Origin: Nocardioides sp.
GTDB taxonomy: Bacteria > Actinomycetota > Actinomycetes > Propionibacteriales > Nocardioidaceae
Length of the DNA stretch: 21,213 nt
Assembly: GCF_030150155.1 (NCBI RefSeq)
Contig: NZ_JASLGR010000023.1
Coordinates: 1-21,213 of the forward strand
Direction of reading: 5' to 3'
In this document: positions 7,521 through 17,003 of the stretch, one piece after another
Numbering within the stretch: the first letter of the stretch is position 1
Layout of the letters: each line of letters begins with the position of its first letter
Translations under genes and position numbers: made by a program
The notes under the pieces: model-generated
Database searches by the model: none
What the model saw: only the letters and a program-made list of their open reading frames with translations
Told to the model about the DNA's origin: nothing

Positions 7521-7934
7521 TCAGTTCGGGGACTTCGGGGTGACCAGCCGCGTGGCGGCCCAGTCCTTGCTCACCGCCGCCGTCGTGGTCTGCGACAGGC
7601 CGGCCAGCGGAGCGGCCTCGGCGATGTCGGCAGCGTCGACGGCGCCAGGACGACCGACCTTGGGGGTCAGGAGCCAGATCACGCCGCCGCCGACCAGGTC
7701 GGAGAGCGCGTCGACGAGGCCGTCGACCAGGTCGCCGTCCTCCTCGCGCCACCACAGCAGCACCGAGTCGACGTCTGCGCCGTAGTCACCGTCGACCAGG
7801 TCGGCCTCGATGGCCTCCTCGACGGCCATGCGCAGCGCGTCGTCGGTGTCGTCGTCCCAGCCCAGTTCCTGGACCACCATTCCCGTTGTGAAACCGAGAC
7901 GGTCAGCCGGCCCTGCGGCCGCGGTCGAGCCCAC
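7521..7934 (-). CDS. DUF3052 family protein
   Basis: A 137-residue acidic protein of a family found in actinobacteria, with no established function that I know of. Recognisable parts are ADRLGFTTGMVVQELGWDDD near the N-terminus, LLWWREEDGDLVDGLVDAL in the middle and GVIWLLTPKVGR followed by GLSQTTT near the end. The start is GTG at 7934, with AAGGAG about 10 bases upstream; the frame is open farther upstream, but that part is Arg/Ser-rich and not like the family. It is divergent from aceE, an arrangement I recall from Streptomyces as well. The conserved neighbourhood hints at a link to central metabolism, but I cannot assign a role. Confidence 0.85.
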   Translation of the reverse strand: MGSTAAAGPADRLGFTTGMVVQELGWDDDTDDALRMAVEEAIEADLVDGDYGADVDSVLLWWREEDGDLVDGLVDALSDLVGGGVIWLLTPKVGRPGAVDAADIAEAAPLAGLSQTTTAAVSKDWAATRLVTPKSPN

Positions 7935-8150
7935 GTGTACCCCACTCCTTGTTGGTGTCCGAGACCGATCACGGTGACCGTTCCCGAGTGCTTGTTGCGA
8001 CGCCGTACGCCGCCCCTGCGGTGACTGTGATGGACAGTCCACCGGAGAGACCGCCTCCGACGCAAGGCCTCGGCGTTCCGCACGCCAGAAACCGAAGGCT
8101 GTACTCGCGGGTAAGTTTGGTCGGACAGGGAATGGTGACAGTATCTATTC
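7935..8150. promoter_or_regulatory. Divergent promoter region between DUF3052 gene and aceE
   Basis: These 216 bases must hold both promoters. Visible elements are an 11-base perfect palindrome ACGGTGACCGT (7971-7981), an imperfect inverted repeat GGTGACTGT / ACAGTCCACC (8020-8044), and AT-rich GTATCTATTC right against the aceE GTG. No Shine-Dalgarno site precedes aceE. No gene fits in the interval. Confidence 0.5.
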
Positions 8151-10928
<2,778 letters not shown>

Positions 10929-10935
10929 TCCTGGA

Positions 10936-11898
10936 TCAGGCCAGCTCGACGGTCGGCTCGATCGAGTCGTGCAGAGCATGAAGTGGCGCCGGTTGCCCCG
11001 TACGGAGCAGCCGGCGCCACTTTGCACGCGAGTAGGTCGCAGGGACGGTCGAGGCCATGAAGTCATCGAAGAGCGACACGAACAGGCGGGGGTGGTCCTT
11101 GTGCGGGAAGTGACCGGCGTTCGGGATCACCTCGACCCGGGCCTGCGGAGCCAGGGACGCCACGATCTCGGCGTGCTCGGCCGGGATCACCATGTCGTCG
11201 GCACCCCAGACCACACCCAGCGGCATCGCCTCGGTGAGGTAGGCACGATCGCGCATCGAGACGATCTGTCCGCGCCAGTCGATCGCGTTGGTGACCAGCT
11301 GGTGCACGGCGCGCCGGGTGCGCGGGTCGCGGAAGGACTCCACGATCGCGGCGACCTCGCCCAGGTCGCGGGTCTCCTTGAGCGGCACGACCGCTTTGAG
11401 CAGCCGCATCACCCCGACGTTGAGGTCCAGCACGCCGGGCAGGGTCAGAGCCTTGAGTACGACGTCGTAGCCCGGCAGCGCCAGCAGCCGGATCAGCGGC
11501 GTCACCTCGCGGCCCAGGCCGCCGGGATCGACCAGGAAGAGCCGCTCGGTGCGCTCGGGGAACTGGTAGGCGAACTGCATCGCCACCCCGCCGCCGAAGC
11601 TGTGCCCGACCACCGTCACCCGGTCGACGCCCAGGATCGTCAGCAGGTCGCGCATGCCGTTGGCGAAGCCGCCCACGGAGTAGTCCCCGCGCGGCTTGTC
11701 GGACTCACCGTGCCCGAGCAGGTCGGGCGCGATCAGGGTGTAGCGCTGTGCCAGCGACGCCCACACCGGATCCCAGGTGTGCCGGTCGCAGGCCAGGCCG
11801 TGCAGCAGCAGCACCACCGGTGCCTCGCCGAGCTCGCGGCCACCCATCACATACGCACGACGGTGCCCATGAACGGTGACGAACCGGGTCTGCGGCAT
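10936..11898 (-). CDS. Alpha/beta hydrolase
   Basis: A 320-residue alpha/beta-hydrolase-fold protein; the substrate is unknown (esterase, lipase and epoxide-hydrolase-like are all possible). Numbered from ATG 11898: oxyanion region LLLHGLACDRHTW (31-43), nucleophile elbow GHSFGGG with S100, the acid residue D234 or D235 in VWGADDMVIP, and H263 in NAGHFPH. The triad is therefore complete. The last 35 or so residues (after FDDFMAST) are Arg/Pro-rich and look unlike the fold; they overlap a strong hairpin that seems to be the aceE terminator. The start is uncertain: ATG 11898 is preferred by the protein N-terminus, while GTG 11916 would add six residues, and neither has a Shine-Dalgarno site. 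It is divergent from fasR, 47 bases away. Confidence 0.83.
   Translation of the reverse strand: MPQTRFVTVHGHRRAYVMGGRELGEAPVVLLLHGLACDRHTWDPVWASLAQRYTLIAPDLLGHGESDKPRGDYSVGGFANGMRDLLTILGVDRVTVVGHSFGGGVAMQFAYQFPERTERLFLVDPGGLGREVTPLIRLLALPGYDVVLKALTLPGVLDLNVGVMRLLKAVVPLKETRDLGEVAAIVESFRDPRTRRAVHQLVTNAIDWRGQIVSMRDRAYLTEAMPLGVVWGADDMVIPAEHAEIVASLAPQARVEVIPNAGHFPHKDHPRLFVSLFDDFMASTVPATYSRAKWRRLLRTGQPAPLHALHDSIEPTVELA
10981..11022 (+). terminator. Hairpin behind aceE, inside the 3' end of the hydrolase gene
   Basis: A 12-bp perfect stem (10981-10992 with 11011-11022, arm AAGTGGCGCCGG) closes an 18-base loop that contains its own palindrome CCGTACGG. It begins 52 bases after the aceE stop and is the only strong hairpin there. 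On the minus strand it encodes hydrolase residues around 293-306. Confidence 0.6.
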
Positions 11899-11945
11899 AG
11901 TCAGCGATTCAACCACGTGATCACTCGCTCGTCAGGAGAAGAAGC

Positions 11946-13100
11946 ATGAGTCGCCGCACCGCTCCCCGGGGTGCTGCCGTCCTGCGACGGTCCACCGGTC
12001 GTCTGGCCACCGCCGCCACGGCCCGGATGGAGACCGACCTGGCATGGTTCCGCGACCTCTCGGCCCAGGACCGCTCCTGGGTCGGCCTGATCGTCCAGGC
12101 CGGTATCAAGGGCTTCACCGAGTGGTACTCCGGCGGCCAGAGCGAACGGGTCGACGGCCCGGCCCTGGCGGCGACGGTCTTCGGTGCCGCACCGCGCGCG
12201 CTGACCGGCGTGATCACCCTCAAGCAGACCGTCGACCTGGTCCGGCTCTCGATCGACGTGATCGAGTCCAACCTCGACGCCATCCTCGGCGAGGACGCCC
12301 CGCCGGTGCACGAGGCGGTGGCGCGCTACGCCCGCGAGGTCGCCTTCGCCACCGCCGAGGTCTACGCCCGTGCCGCCGAGCAGCGTGGCGCCTGGGACGC
12401 CCGGCTGGAGGCACTCGTCGTCGACGCGGTGCTGCGCGGCGAGACCGACGAGGCCGTGCTCTCCCGGGCCAGCGCCCTGGGCTGGGCCGGCGCCGGCTGC
12501 CTGATGGTCGTGGTCGGCACCGCCCCGGCCGGCGGCACCGACCTCTTCGAGGAGGCCCGCCGCCTGGTCCGAGCCGACGGCCTGGACGCCCTGTGCGCCA
12601 TCCAGGGCGACCTGCTGGTGGTGCTGCTCGGCGGCGTCACCAAGCCGCTGGAGGCAGCACACCTGCTCGACACCCTGTTCGCCCCCGGCGCCGTGGTCGC
12701 CGGTCCGGTGGTCACCTCGTTCACCGAGGCGACCGTCTCGGCCCACGCCGCCATCGTCGGCCACCGGGCCAGTCCGGGCTGGCCCGACGCCCCGCGTCCG
12801 GTGCTCGCCGACGACCTGCTCCCCGAGCGGGTGCTGGCCGGGGACGCCGCCGCGGCCGACCAGCTGGTCACCCAGATCTACCTCGCCCTGGACAACCCGG
12901 CGCTGGTGGAGACGCTGAGCGCCTACCTGGAGGCCGGCGGCTCGCTGGAGGCGACCGCGCGCCACCTGTTCGTGCACAGCAACACGGTGCGCTACCGGCT
13001 GCGCCAGATCGCCGACGTCACCGGCCTGAGCCCGACCGACGCCCGCGAGGCCTGGGCGCTCCGCCTCGCCCTCACCCTCGGTCGACAGCGCGGTCTGTAG
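11946..13100 (+). CDS. fasR: PucR-type transcriptional regulator of fatty-acid synthesis, FasR
   Basis: A 384-residue regulator ending in a PucR-type helix-turn-helix (about 323-375). The probable recognition segment is HSNTVRYRLRQI (344-355), preceded by YLEAGGSLEATARHLFV. Residues 30-160 resemble the helical N-terminal domain of the family, and 180-300 a degenerate GGDEF/CdaR-like middle domain. Its position directly before fabD is that of Streptomyces coelicolor FasR, a PucR-type activator of the fabD-fabH-acpP-fabF genes; this is unrelated to the TetR-type FasR of corynebacteria and mycobacteria. The start is ATG at 11946, with AGGAG 7 bases upstream. The name rests on domain type plus synteny. 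The effector, possibly an acyl-CoA or acyl-ACP, cannot be seen from sequence. Confidence 0.87.
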   Translation: MSRRTAPRGAAVLRRSTGRLATAATARMETDLAWFRDLSAQDRSWVGLIVQAGIKGFTEWYSGGQSERVDGPALAATVFGAAPRALTGVITLKQTVDLVRLSIDVIESNLDAILGEDAPPVHEAVARYAREVAFATAEVYARAAEQRGAWDARLEALVVDAVLRGETDEAVLSRASALGWAGAGCLMVVVGTAPAGGTDLFEEARRLVRADGLDALCAIQGDLLVVLLGGVTKPLEAAHLLDTLFAPGAVVAGPVVTSFTEATVSAHAAIVGHRASPGWPDAPRPVLADDLLPERVLAGDAAAADQLVTQIYLALDNPALVETLSAYLEAGGSLEATARHLFVHSNTVRYRLRQIADVTGLSPTDAREAWALRLALTLGRQRGL

Positions 13101-13179
13101 GAATGCTCCAAAGTCCCTCCCCGATCTTCGTGTACGGCGATCAGGGGTGACTCGTCGGTAGCCCGACAGAGTTGATCTC
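13101..13179 (+). promoter_or_regulatory. fabD upstream region, candidate FasR target
   Basis: A 79-base gap between fasR and fabD. It holds an imperfect inverted repeat CCCCGATC ... GATCAGGGG (13119-13147) and a small stem GTCGG/CCGAC with loop TAGC (13154-13167). No Shine-Dalgarno site precedes the fabD GTG. FasR is known to act on the fabD promoter in Streptomyces; which element it would use here is inference. Confidence 0.4.
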
Positions 13180-14376
13180 GTGCTCGTCGTTGTTGCTCCC
13201 GGACAGGGATCCCAGACCCCCGGCCTTCTCAGCCCCTGGCTGGAGGTCCCCACCTTCGCTGCTCGCCTCGACTGGCTGAGCGCGGTCTCCGGTCTGGACC
13301 TGGTGCACTACGGCACCGAGGCCGACGCCGACACCATCCGCGACACCGCCGTCGCCCAGCCGCTGCTGGTCGCGACCGGCCTGCTCACCGCCCTCGAGCT
13401 CTTCCCGCAGCCCGCCGACGCGTTCGGCAAGATCGGTGCCGTCGCCGGGCACAGCGTCGGTGAGCTCACCGCTGCTGCCGGTGCCCGCGTGATCACCGCC
13501 GAGCAGGCGATGGTGCTGGTCCGCGAGCGCGGTGCCGGCATGGCGGCCGCCGCGGCGACCACCGCGACGGGCATGACCGCCGTCCTGGGTGGCGAGCGTG
13601 ACGACGTACTCGCGACGCTGGAGCGCCACGGTCTCGTCCCGGCCAACGACAACGGCCCCGGCCAGATCGTCGCTGCCGGCACGATGGAGCAGCTGGCCGC
13701 CCTGGCCGCCGAGCCGCCGACCAAGGCCCGCCTCGCCCCGCTCAAGGTCGCCGGTGCGTTCCACACCGAGCACATGGCTCCGGCCGTGTCGCGTCTGGAG
13801 CACCTCGCCCGCTCCGTCTCGGTGCACGACCCGCGCACCCGCGTGATCTCCAACCGCGACGGCCAGGTCGTGCACTCCGGTGCCGACGTACTGCGCCGGA
13901 TCGTGGGCCAGACCTCGCGTCCAGTCCGCTGGGACCTGTGCCTGGAGACGATGGCCGACCTCGGCGTCACCGGCATCCTGGAGATGCCGCCGGCCGGCAC
14001 CCTGACCGGGATCGCCAAGCGCTACTTCAAGGGCATCGGCCACGCCGTGGAGACCTTCTCGCTCAACACCCCCGACCAGCTCGACGAGGCTCGCGCGTTC
14101 TGCGACAGCCACGCCGTGGAGTCCGAGTTCAACCTCAACCCCACCTGGCGGATGGTCGTCGCTCCGGCCAAGGGCACGATCGAGCTCGACGCCACCAGCC
14201 GTGACTCCGCCACGCTGCCCGCCGGTGCCGCGATCGGCGCCATCGTCAGCCTGCGCGACCGGATCGCCGTCACCTCGGCCCACGGCGGCCAGGTCGTCGA
14301 GTGGCTGGTCGAGGACGGCGACCTGGTCTCCCCCGGTCAGCCGCTGGTCCGGCTCCACCCCGAGGCGACTCGATGA
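13180..14376 (+). CDS. fabD: Malonyl-CoA:ACP transacylase with C-terminal biotinyl/lipoyl-like extension
   Basis: FabD moves malonate from CoA to the acyl carrier protein. The acyltransferase domain spans about residues 1-310: GQGSQTPG (8-15), the active-site serine S92 in GHSVGE, and catalytic H195 in AGAFHTEHM. The protein is 398 residues, whereas FabD is normally about 310-320. The extra part (about 326-394) starts VVAPAKGTIEL and ends GGQVVEWLVEDGDLVSPGQPLVRLHP, the two-half pattern of biotinyl/lipoyl domains. Where the modified lysine would be, it reads SLRDR (357-361), so it is probably not biotinylated or lipoylated. The start is GTG at 13180, without a Shine-Dalgarno site; MLVVVAPGQGSQ is a normal FabD N-terminus. 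The stop overlaps the fabH start in an ATGA junction. FabD begins the operon and supplies malonyl-ACP for FabH and FabF. Confidence 0.95.
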   Translation: MLVVVAPGQGSQTPGLLSPWLEVPTFAARLDWLSAVSGLDLVHYGTEADADTIRDTAVAQPLLVATGLLTALELFPQPADAFGKIGAVAGHSVGELTAAAGARVITAEQAMVLVRERGAGMAAAAATTATGMTAVLGGERDDVLATLERHGLVPANDNGPGQIVAAGTMEQLAALAAEPPTKARLAPLKVAGAFHTEHMAPAVSRLEHLARSVSVHDPRTRVISNRDGQVVHSGADVLRRIVGQTSRPVRWDLCLETMADLGVTGILEMPPAGTLTGIAKRYFKGIGHAVETFSLNTPDQLDEARAFCDSHAVESEFNLNPTWRMVVAPAKGTIELDATSRDSATLPAGAAIGAIVSLRDRIAVTSAHGGQVVEWLVEDGDLVSPGQPLVRLHPEATR

Positions 14377-15377
14377 CCACGTTGAACACCCCCACCGGCG
14401 CGGCCCACGCCCGCATCCTCGGTGTCGGCGGCTACCGCCCCTCGCGGGTGGTGCCCAACAGCGAGCTGGTCGAGGCGATCGACTCCAGCGACGAGTGGAT
14501 CCGCACCCGCACCGGGATCGTCGAGCGCCGCTGGGCCAACGACGAGGAGACCGTGCAGATGATGGCCGTGGCCGCGTCGCGCAAGGCACTCGCCGCCGCC
14601 GACCTCGCCCCGCAGCAGATCGACTGTGTCATCGTCGCCACCGTCAGCCACCTGATGCAGACCCCGTCGGTGGCAGCCCTGATCGCCGACGAGCTGGGCA
14701 CCGAGAACCCGGCCGCCTTCGACATCTCCGCCGCCTGCGCCGGGTTCTGCCACGGCATCGCGATGGCCAACGACCTGGTCCGCGGCGGCAGCGCCCGCCA
14801 CGTCCTCGTGATCGGCGTCGAGCGACTCTCCGACCTGACCAACCTGCAGGACCGCGGCACCGCCTTCATCTTCGCCGACGGCGCCGGTGCCGCGGTGATC
14901 GGGCCGAGCGACGAGCCCGGCATCGCTCCGGTGGTCTGGGGCTCCTCGGGCGACCGTGCCGACCTGATCCGGCAGAACGTCGACTGGCTGACCTGGGGCA
15001 CCGCCGCCGACACGACGGAGAAGCCCTACCTCGCGATGGACGGCAACCCGGTCTTCCGCTGGGCCTCCTTCACGATGGCCAAGACCGCGCTCGAGGCGCT
15101 GGACAAGGCCGGGGTCAGCCCCGACGAGCTCGACGTCTTCGTCCCGCACCAGGCCAACATGCGCATCATCGATGCGATGGCCAAGGCGATGAAGCTGCCC
15201 GATACGGTGAAGATCGCCCGCGACATCGCCACGATGGGCAACACCTCGGCCGCCTCCATCCCGCTCGCCCTGGAGCGGATGATCGAGACCGGTGAGGCCA
15301 AGTCCGGCGACACCGCCCTCATGATCGCCTTCGGCGCCGGCCTGGTGTACGCCGCCCAGGTCGTCGTCGTTCCCTGA
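14373..15377 (+). CDS. fabH: Beta-ketoacyl-ACP synthase III
   Basis: FabH condenses an acyl-CoA primer with malonyl-ACP and so starts each fatty-acid chain; in actinobacteria it often accepts branched primers. The protein is 334 residues, the usual size. The catalytic triad is visible: C122 in DISAACAGFCHG, H259 in VPHQANMRI and N290 in MGNTSAASIP. The start is ATG at 14373, chosen because it overlaps the fabD stop by four bases and has GAGG 7 bases upstream. Frame-open sequence farther upstream belongs to fabD. Translational coupling to FabD is likely. A 77-base gap follows before acpP. Confidence 0.97.
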   Translation: MTTLNTPTGAAHARILGVGGYRPSRVVPNSELVEAIDSSDEWIRTRTGIVERRWANDEETVQMMAVAASRKALAAADLAPQQIDCVIVATVSHLMQTPSVAALIADELGTENPAAFDISAACAGFCHGIAMANDLVRGGSARHVLVIGVERLSDLTNLQDRGTAFIFADGAGAAVIGPSDEPGIAPVVWGSSGDRADLIRQNVDWLTWGTAADTTEKPYLAMDGNPVFRWASFTMAKTALEALDKAGVSPDELDVFVPHQANMRIIDAMAKAMKLPDTVKIARDIATMGNTSAASIPLALERMIETGEAKSGDTALMIAFGAGLVYAAQVVVVP

Positions 15378-15454
15378 CGATCCCCACGAAGTTCAACTCC
15401 ATACTCGCCGGGCGACGACCGTCGTCCGTGAGCCACCCTGTGAAAGGAAACATC

Positions 15455-15709
15455 ATGGCTGCTAGCACCGAAGAGATCCGCGCCGCCCTCGCCGACATCG
15501 TCAACGAGGTCGTCGGCACCGACGTCGCCGACGTCCAGCTCGACAAGAACTTCACCGAGGACCTCGACGTCGACTCGCTGTCGATGGTCGAGATCGTCGT
15601 CGCCGCCGAGGAGAAGTTCGGCGTCACCATCCCCGACGACGAGTTCAAGAACCTCGCCACCGTCGGCGACGCCGTTGCGTTCATCGAGCGCGCCGGCGCC
15701 ACCGTCTGA
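15455..15709 (+). CDS. acpP: Acyl carrier protein
   Basis: An 84-residue acidic carrier protein that holds growing acyl chains on a phosphopantetheine arm. The attachment site is S41 in the motif DVDSLSMVEIV, and helix II and the loop EEKFGVTIPDDEF (52-64) are typical. The start is ATG at 15455 with AAAGGA 7 bases before it; an in-frame GTG at 15428 would add nine residues but lacks a Shine-Dalgarno site. The 77-base gap upstream contains a short GACGA/TCGTC stem. A promoter of its own is possible, given the high demand for ACP, but none is clear. It lies 28 bases before fabF. Confidence 0.96.
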   Translation: MAASTEEIRAALADIVNEVVGTDVADVQLDKNFTEDLDVDSLSMVEIVVAAEEKFGVTIPDDEFKNLATVGDAVAFIERAGATV

Positions 15710-15737
15710 TCTCGTCTCATCTAAAGGAGTTGTGACT

Positions 15738-17003
15738 ATGGGTCGCGTTCGGGTTGTCGTCACCGGGTTGGGCACCACCAATCCCGTGGGCGGGGACGTT
15801 TCGTCCACCTGGGAGGGACTGCTCGCTGGACGCTCCGGCGTCAGTGCCCTCACCGCACCCTGGGCCGAGACCCTGCCGGTGCGGATCGGCGGCCAGATCG
15901 CCGTCGAGCCGTCCGAGGTCCTGGAGCGGGTCGAGGCACGCCGCCTCGACCGCTCGACCCAGTTCGCGCTGATCTCGGCGCGTCAGGCCTGGGCCGACGC
16001 CGGCTTCACCGGCACCACCACCGAGGTCGGACTCGACCCCGAGCGCGTCGGAGTCTCCTTCGCCTCGGGCATCGGTGGCGTCACAACCCTCCTCGACAAC
16101 TACGACACCCTGCTGGCCAAGGGCCCGCGCCGGGTCTCGCCGTTGTCGGTCCCGATGCTGATGGGCAACGCTCCGGCGGCCAACATCAGCCTGCAGTTCG
16201 TGGCCCGTGCCAGCGTGCACGCCCCGGTCTCGGCCTGCGCCTCGGGCAACGAAGCGATCGCCGTCGCGGCCGACCAGATCCGGCTCGGCCGCGCCGACAT
16301 CATGGTGGCCGGCGGCACCGAGGCAGCGATCCACCCGCTGCCCATCGCCGCCTTCGCCAACATGATGGCGCTGTCCAAGACCGGCTCCGAGGAAGGTGGC
16401 GACCCGACCGCGGTCAGCCGCCCCTGGGACACCGGCCGCGACGGCTTCGTTCTCGGCGAGGGCGCCGGCGCCCTCGTCCTGGAGCGCCTCGAGCACGCCC
16501 AGGCTCGCGGTGCCCGGATCTACGGCGAGGTCCTCGGCTCGGCGATCAGCGCCGACGCCCACGACATCGCCCAGCCCGACCCGGCCGGTCGCGGTGGCGC
16601 TCGCGCCATCCGGATGACCCTGGCCGACGGCGACATCGCCCCCTCCGACATCGTGCACGTCAACGCGCACGCCACGTCGACCCCGCAGGGCGACATCGCC
16701 GAGGGCCTGATGCTGCACGCCACCCTCGGCGAGCACGTCAACCAGGTCGTGGTGACCAGCACCAAGTCGATGACCGGTCACCTCCTCGGCGGCGCCGGTG
16801 CGCTGGAGGCTGTCGCGACGGTCCTCGCCCTGCACCACCGGATCGCTCCGCCGACGATCAACCTGGACAACCTCGACCCCGCCGTCGAGCTGGACATCGC
16901 CACCACGCCGCGTGAGCTGCCCGCCGGCGACATCGCGGCGCTGAACAACTCCTTCGGCTTCGGTGGCGCCAACGTCGCGGTCGCCTTCGGGACGGTGCGC
17001 TGA
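15738..17003 (+). CDS. fabF: Beta-ketoacyl-ACP synthase II
   Basis: FabF elongates acyl-ACP with malonyl-ACP, the repeating condensation step of type II synthesis; it is the counterpart of KasA/KasB in mycobacteria. The 421-residue protein has the Cys-His-His set: C167 in VSACASGNEA, H311 in NAHATSTPQGD and H348 in KSMTGHLLGGAG (with K343). The C-terminal NNSFGFGGANV is also typical. The start is ATG at 15738, with AAAGGAG 8 bases upstream. There is a single KAS II gene here, unlike the kasA-kasB pair of mycobacteria. Its stop overlaps the accD6 start by one base (TGATG), indicating translational coupling. Confidence 0.97.
   Translation: MGRVRVVVTGLGTTNPVGGDVSSTWEGLLAGRSGVSALTAPWAETLPVRIGGQIAVEPSEVLERVEARRLDRSTQFALISARQAWADAGFTGTTTEVGLDPERVGVSFASGIGGVTTLLDNYDTLLAKGPRRVSPLSVPMLMGNAPAANISLQFVARASVHAPVSACASGNEAIAVAADQIRLGRADIMVAGGTEAAIHPLPIAAFANMMALSKTGSEEGGDPTAVSRPWDTGRDGFVLGEGAGALVLERLEHAQARGARIYGEVLGSAISADAHDIAQPDPAGRGGARAIRMTLADGDIAPSDIVHVNAHATSTPQGDIAEGLMLHATLGEHVNQVVVTSTKSMTGHLLGGAGALEAVATVLALHHRIAPPTINLDNLDPAVELDIATTPRELPAGDIAALNNSFGFGGANVAVAFGTVR

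Noticed and set aside
15378..15454. Separate promoter for acpP in the fabH-acpP gap
   Set aside because: I see no convincing -10/-35 pair; the short GACGA/TCGTC stem alone is not evidence.
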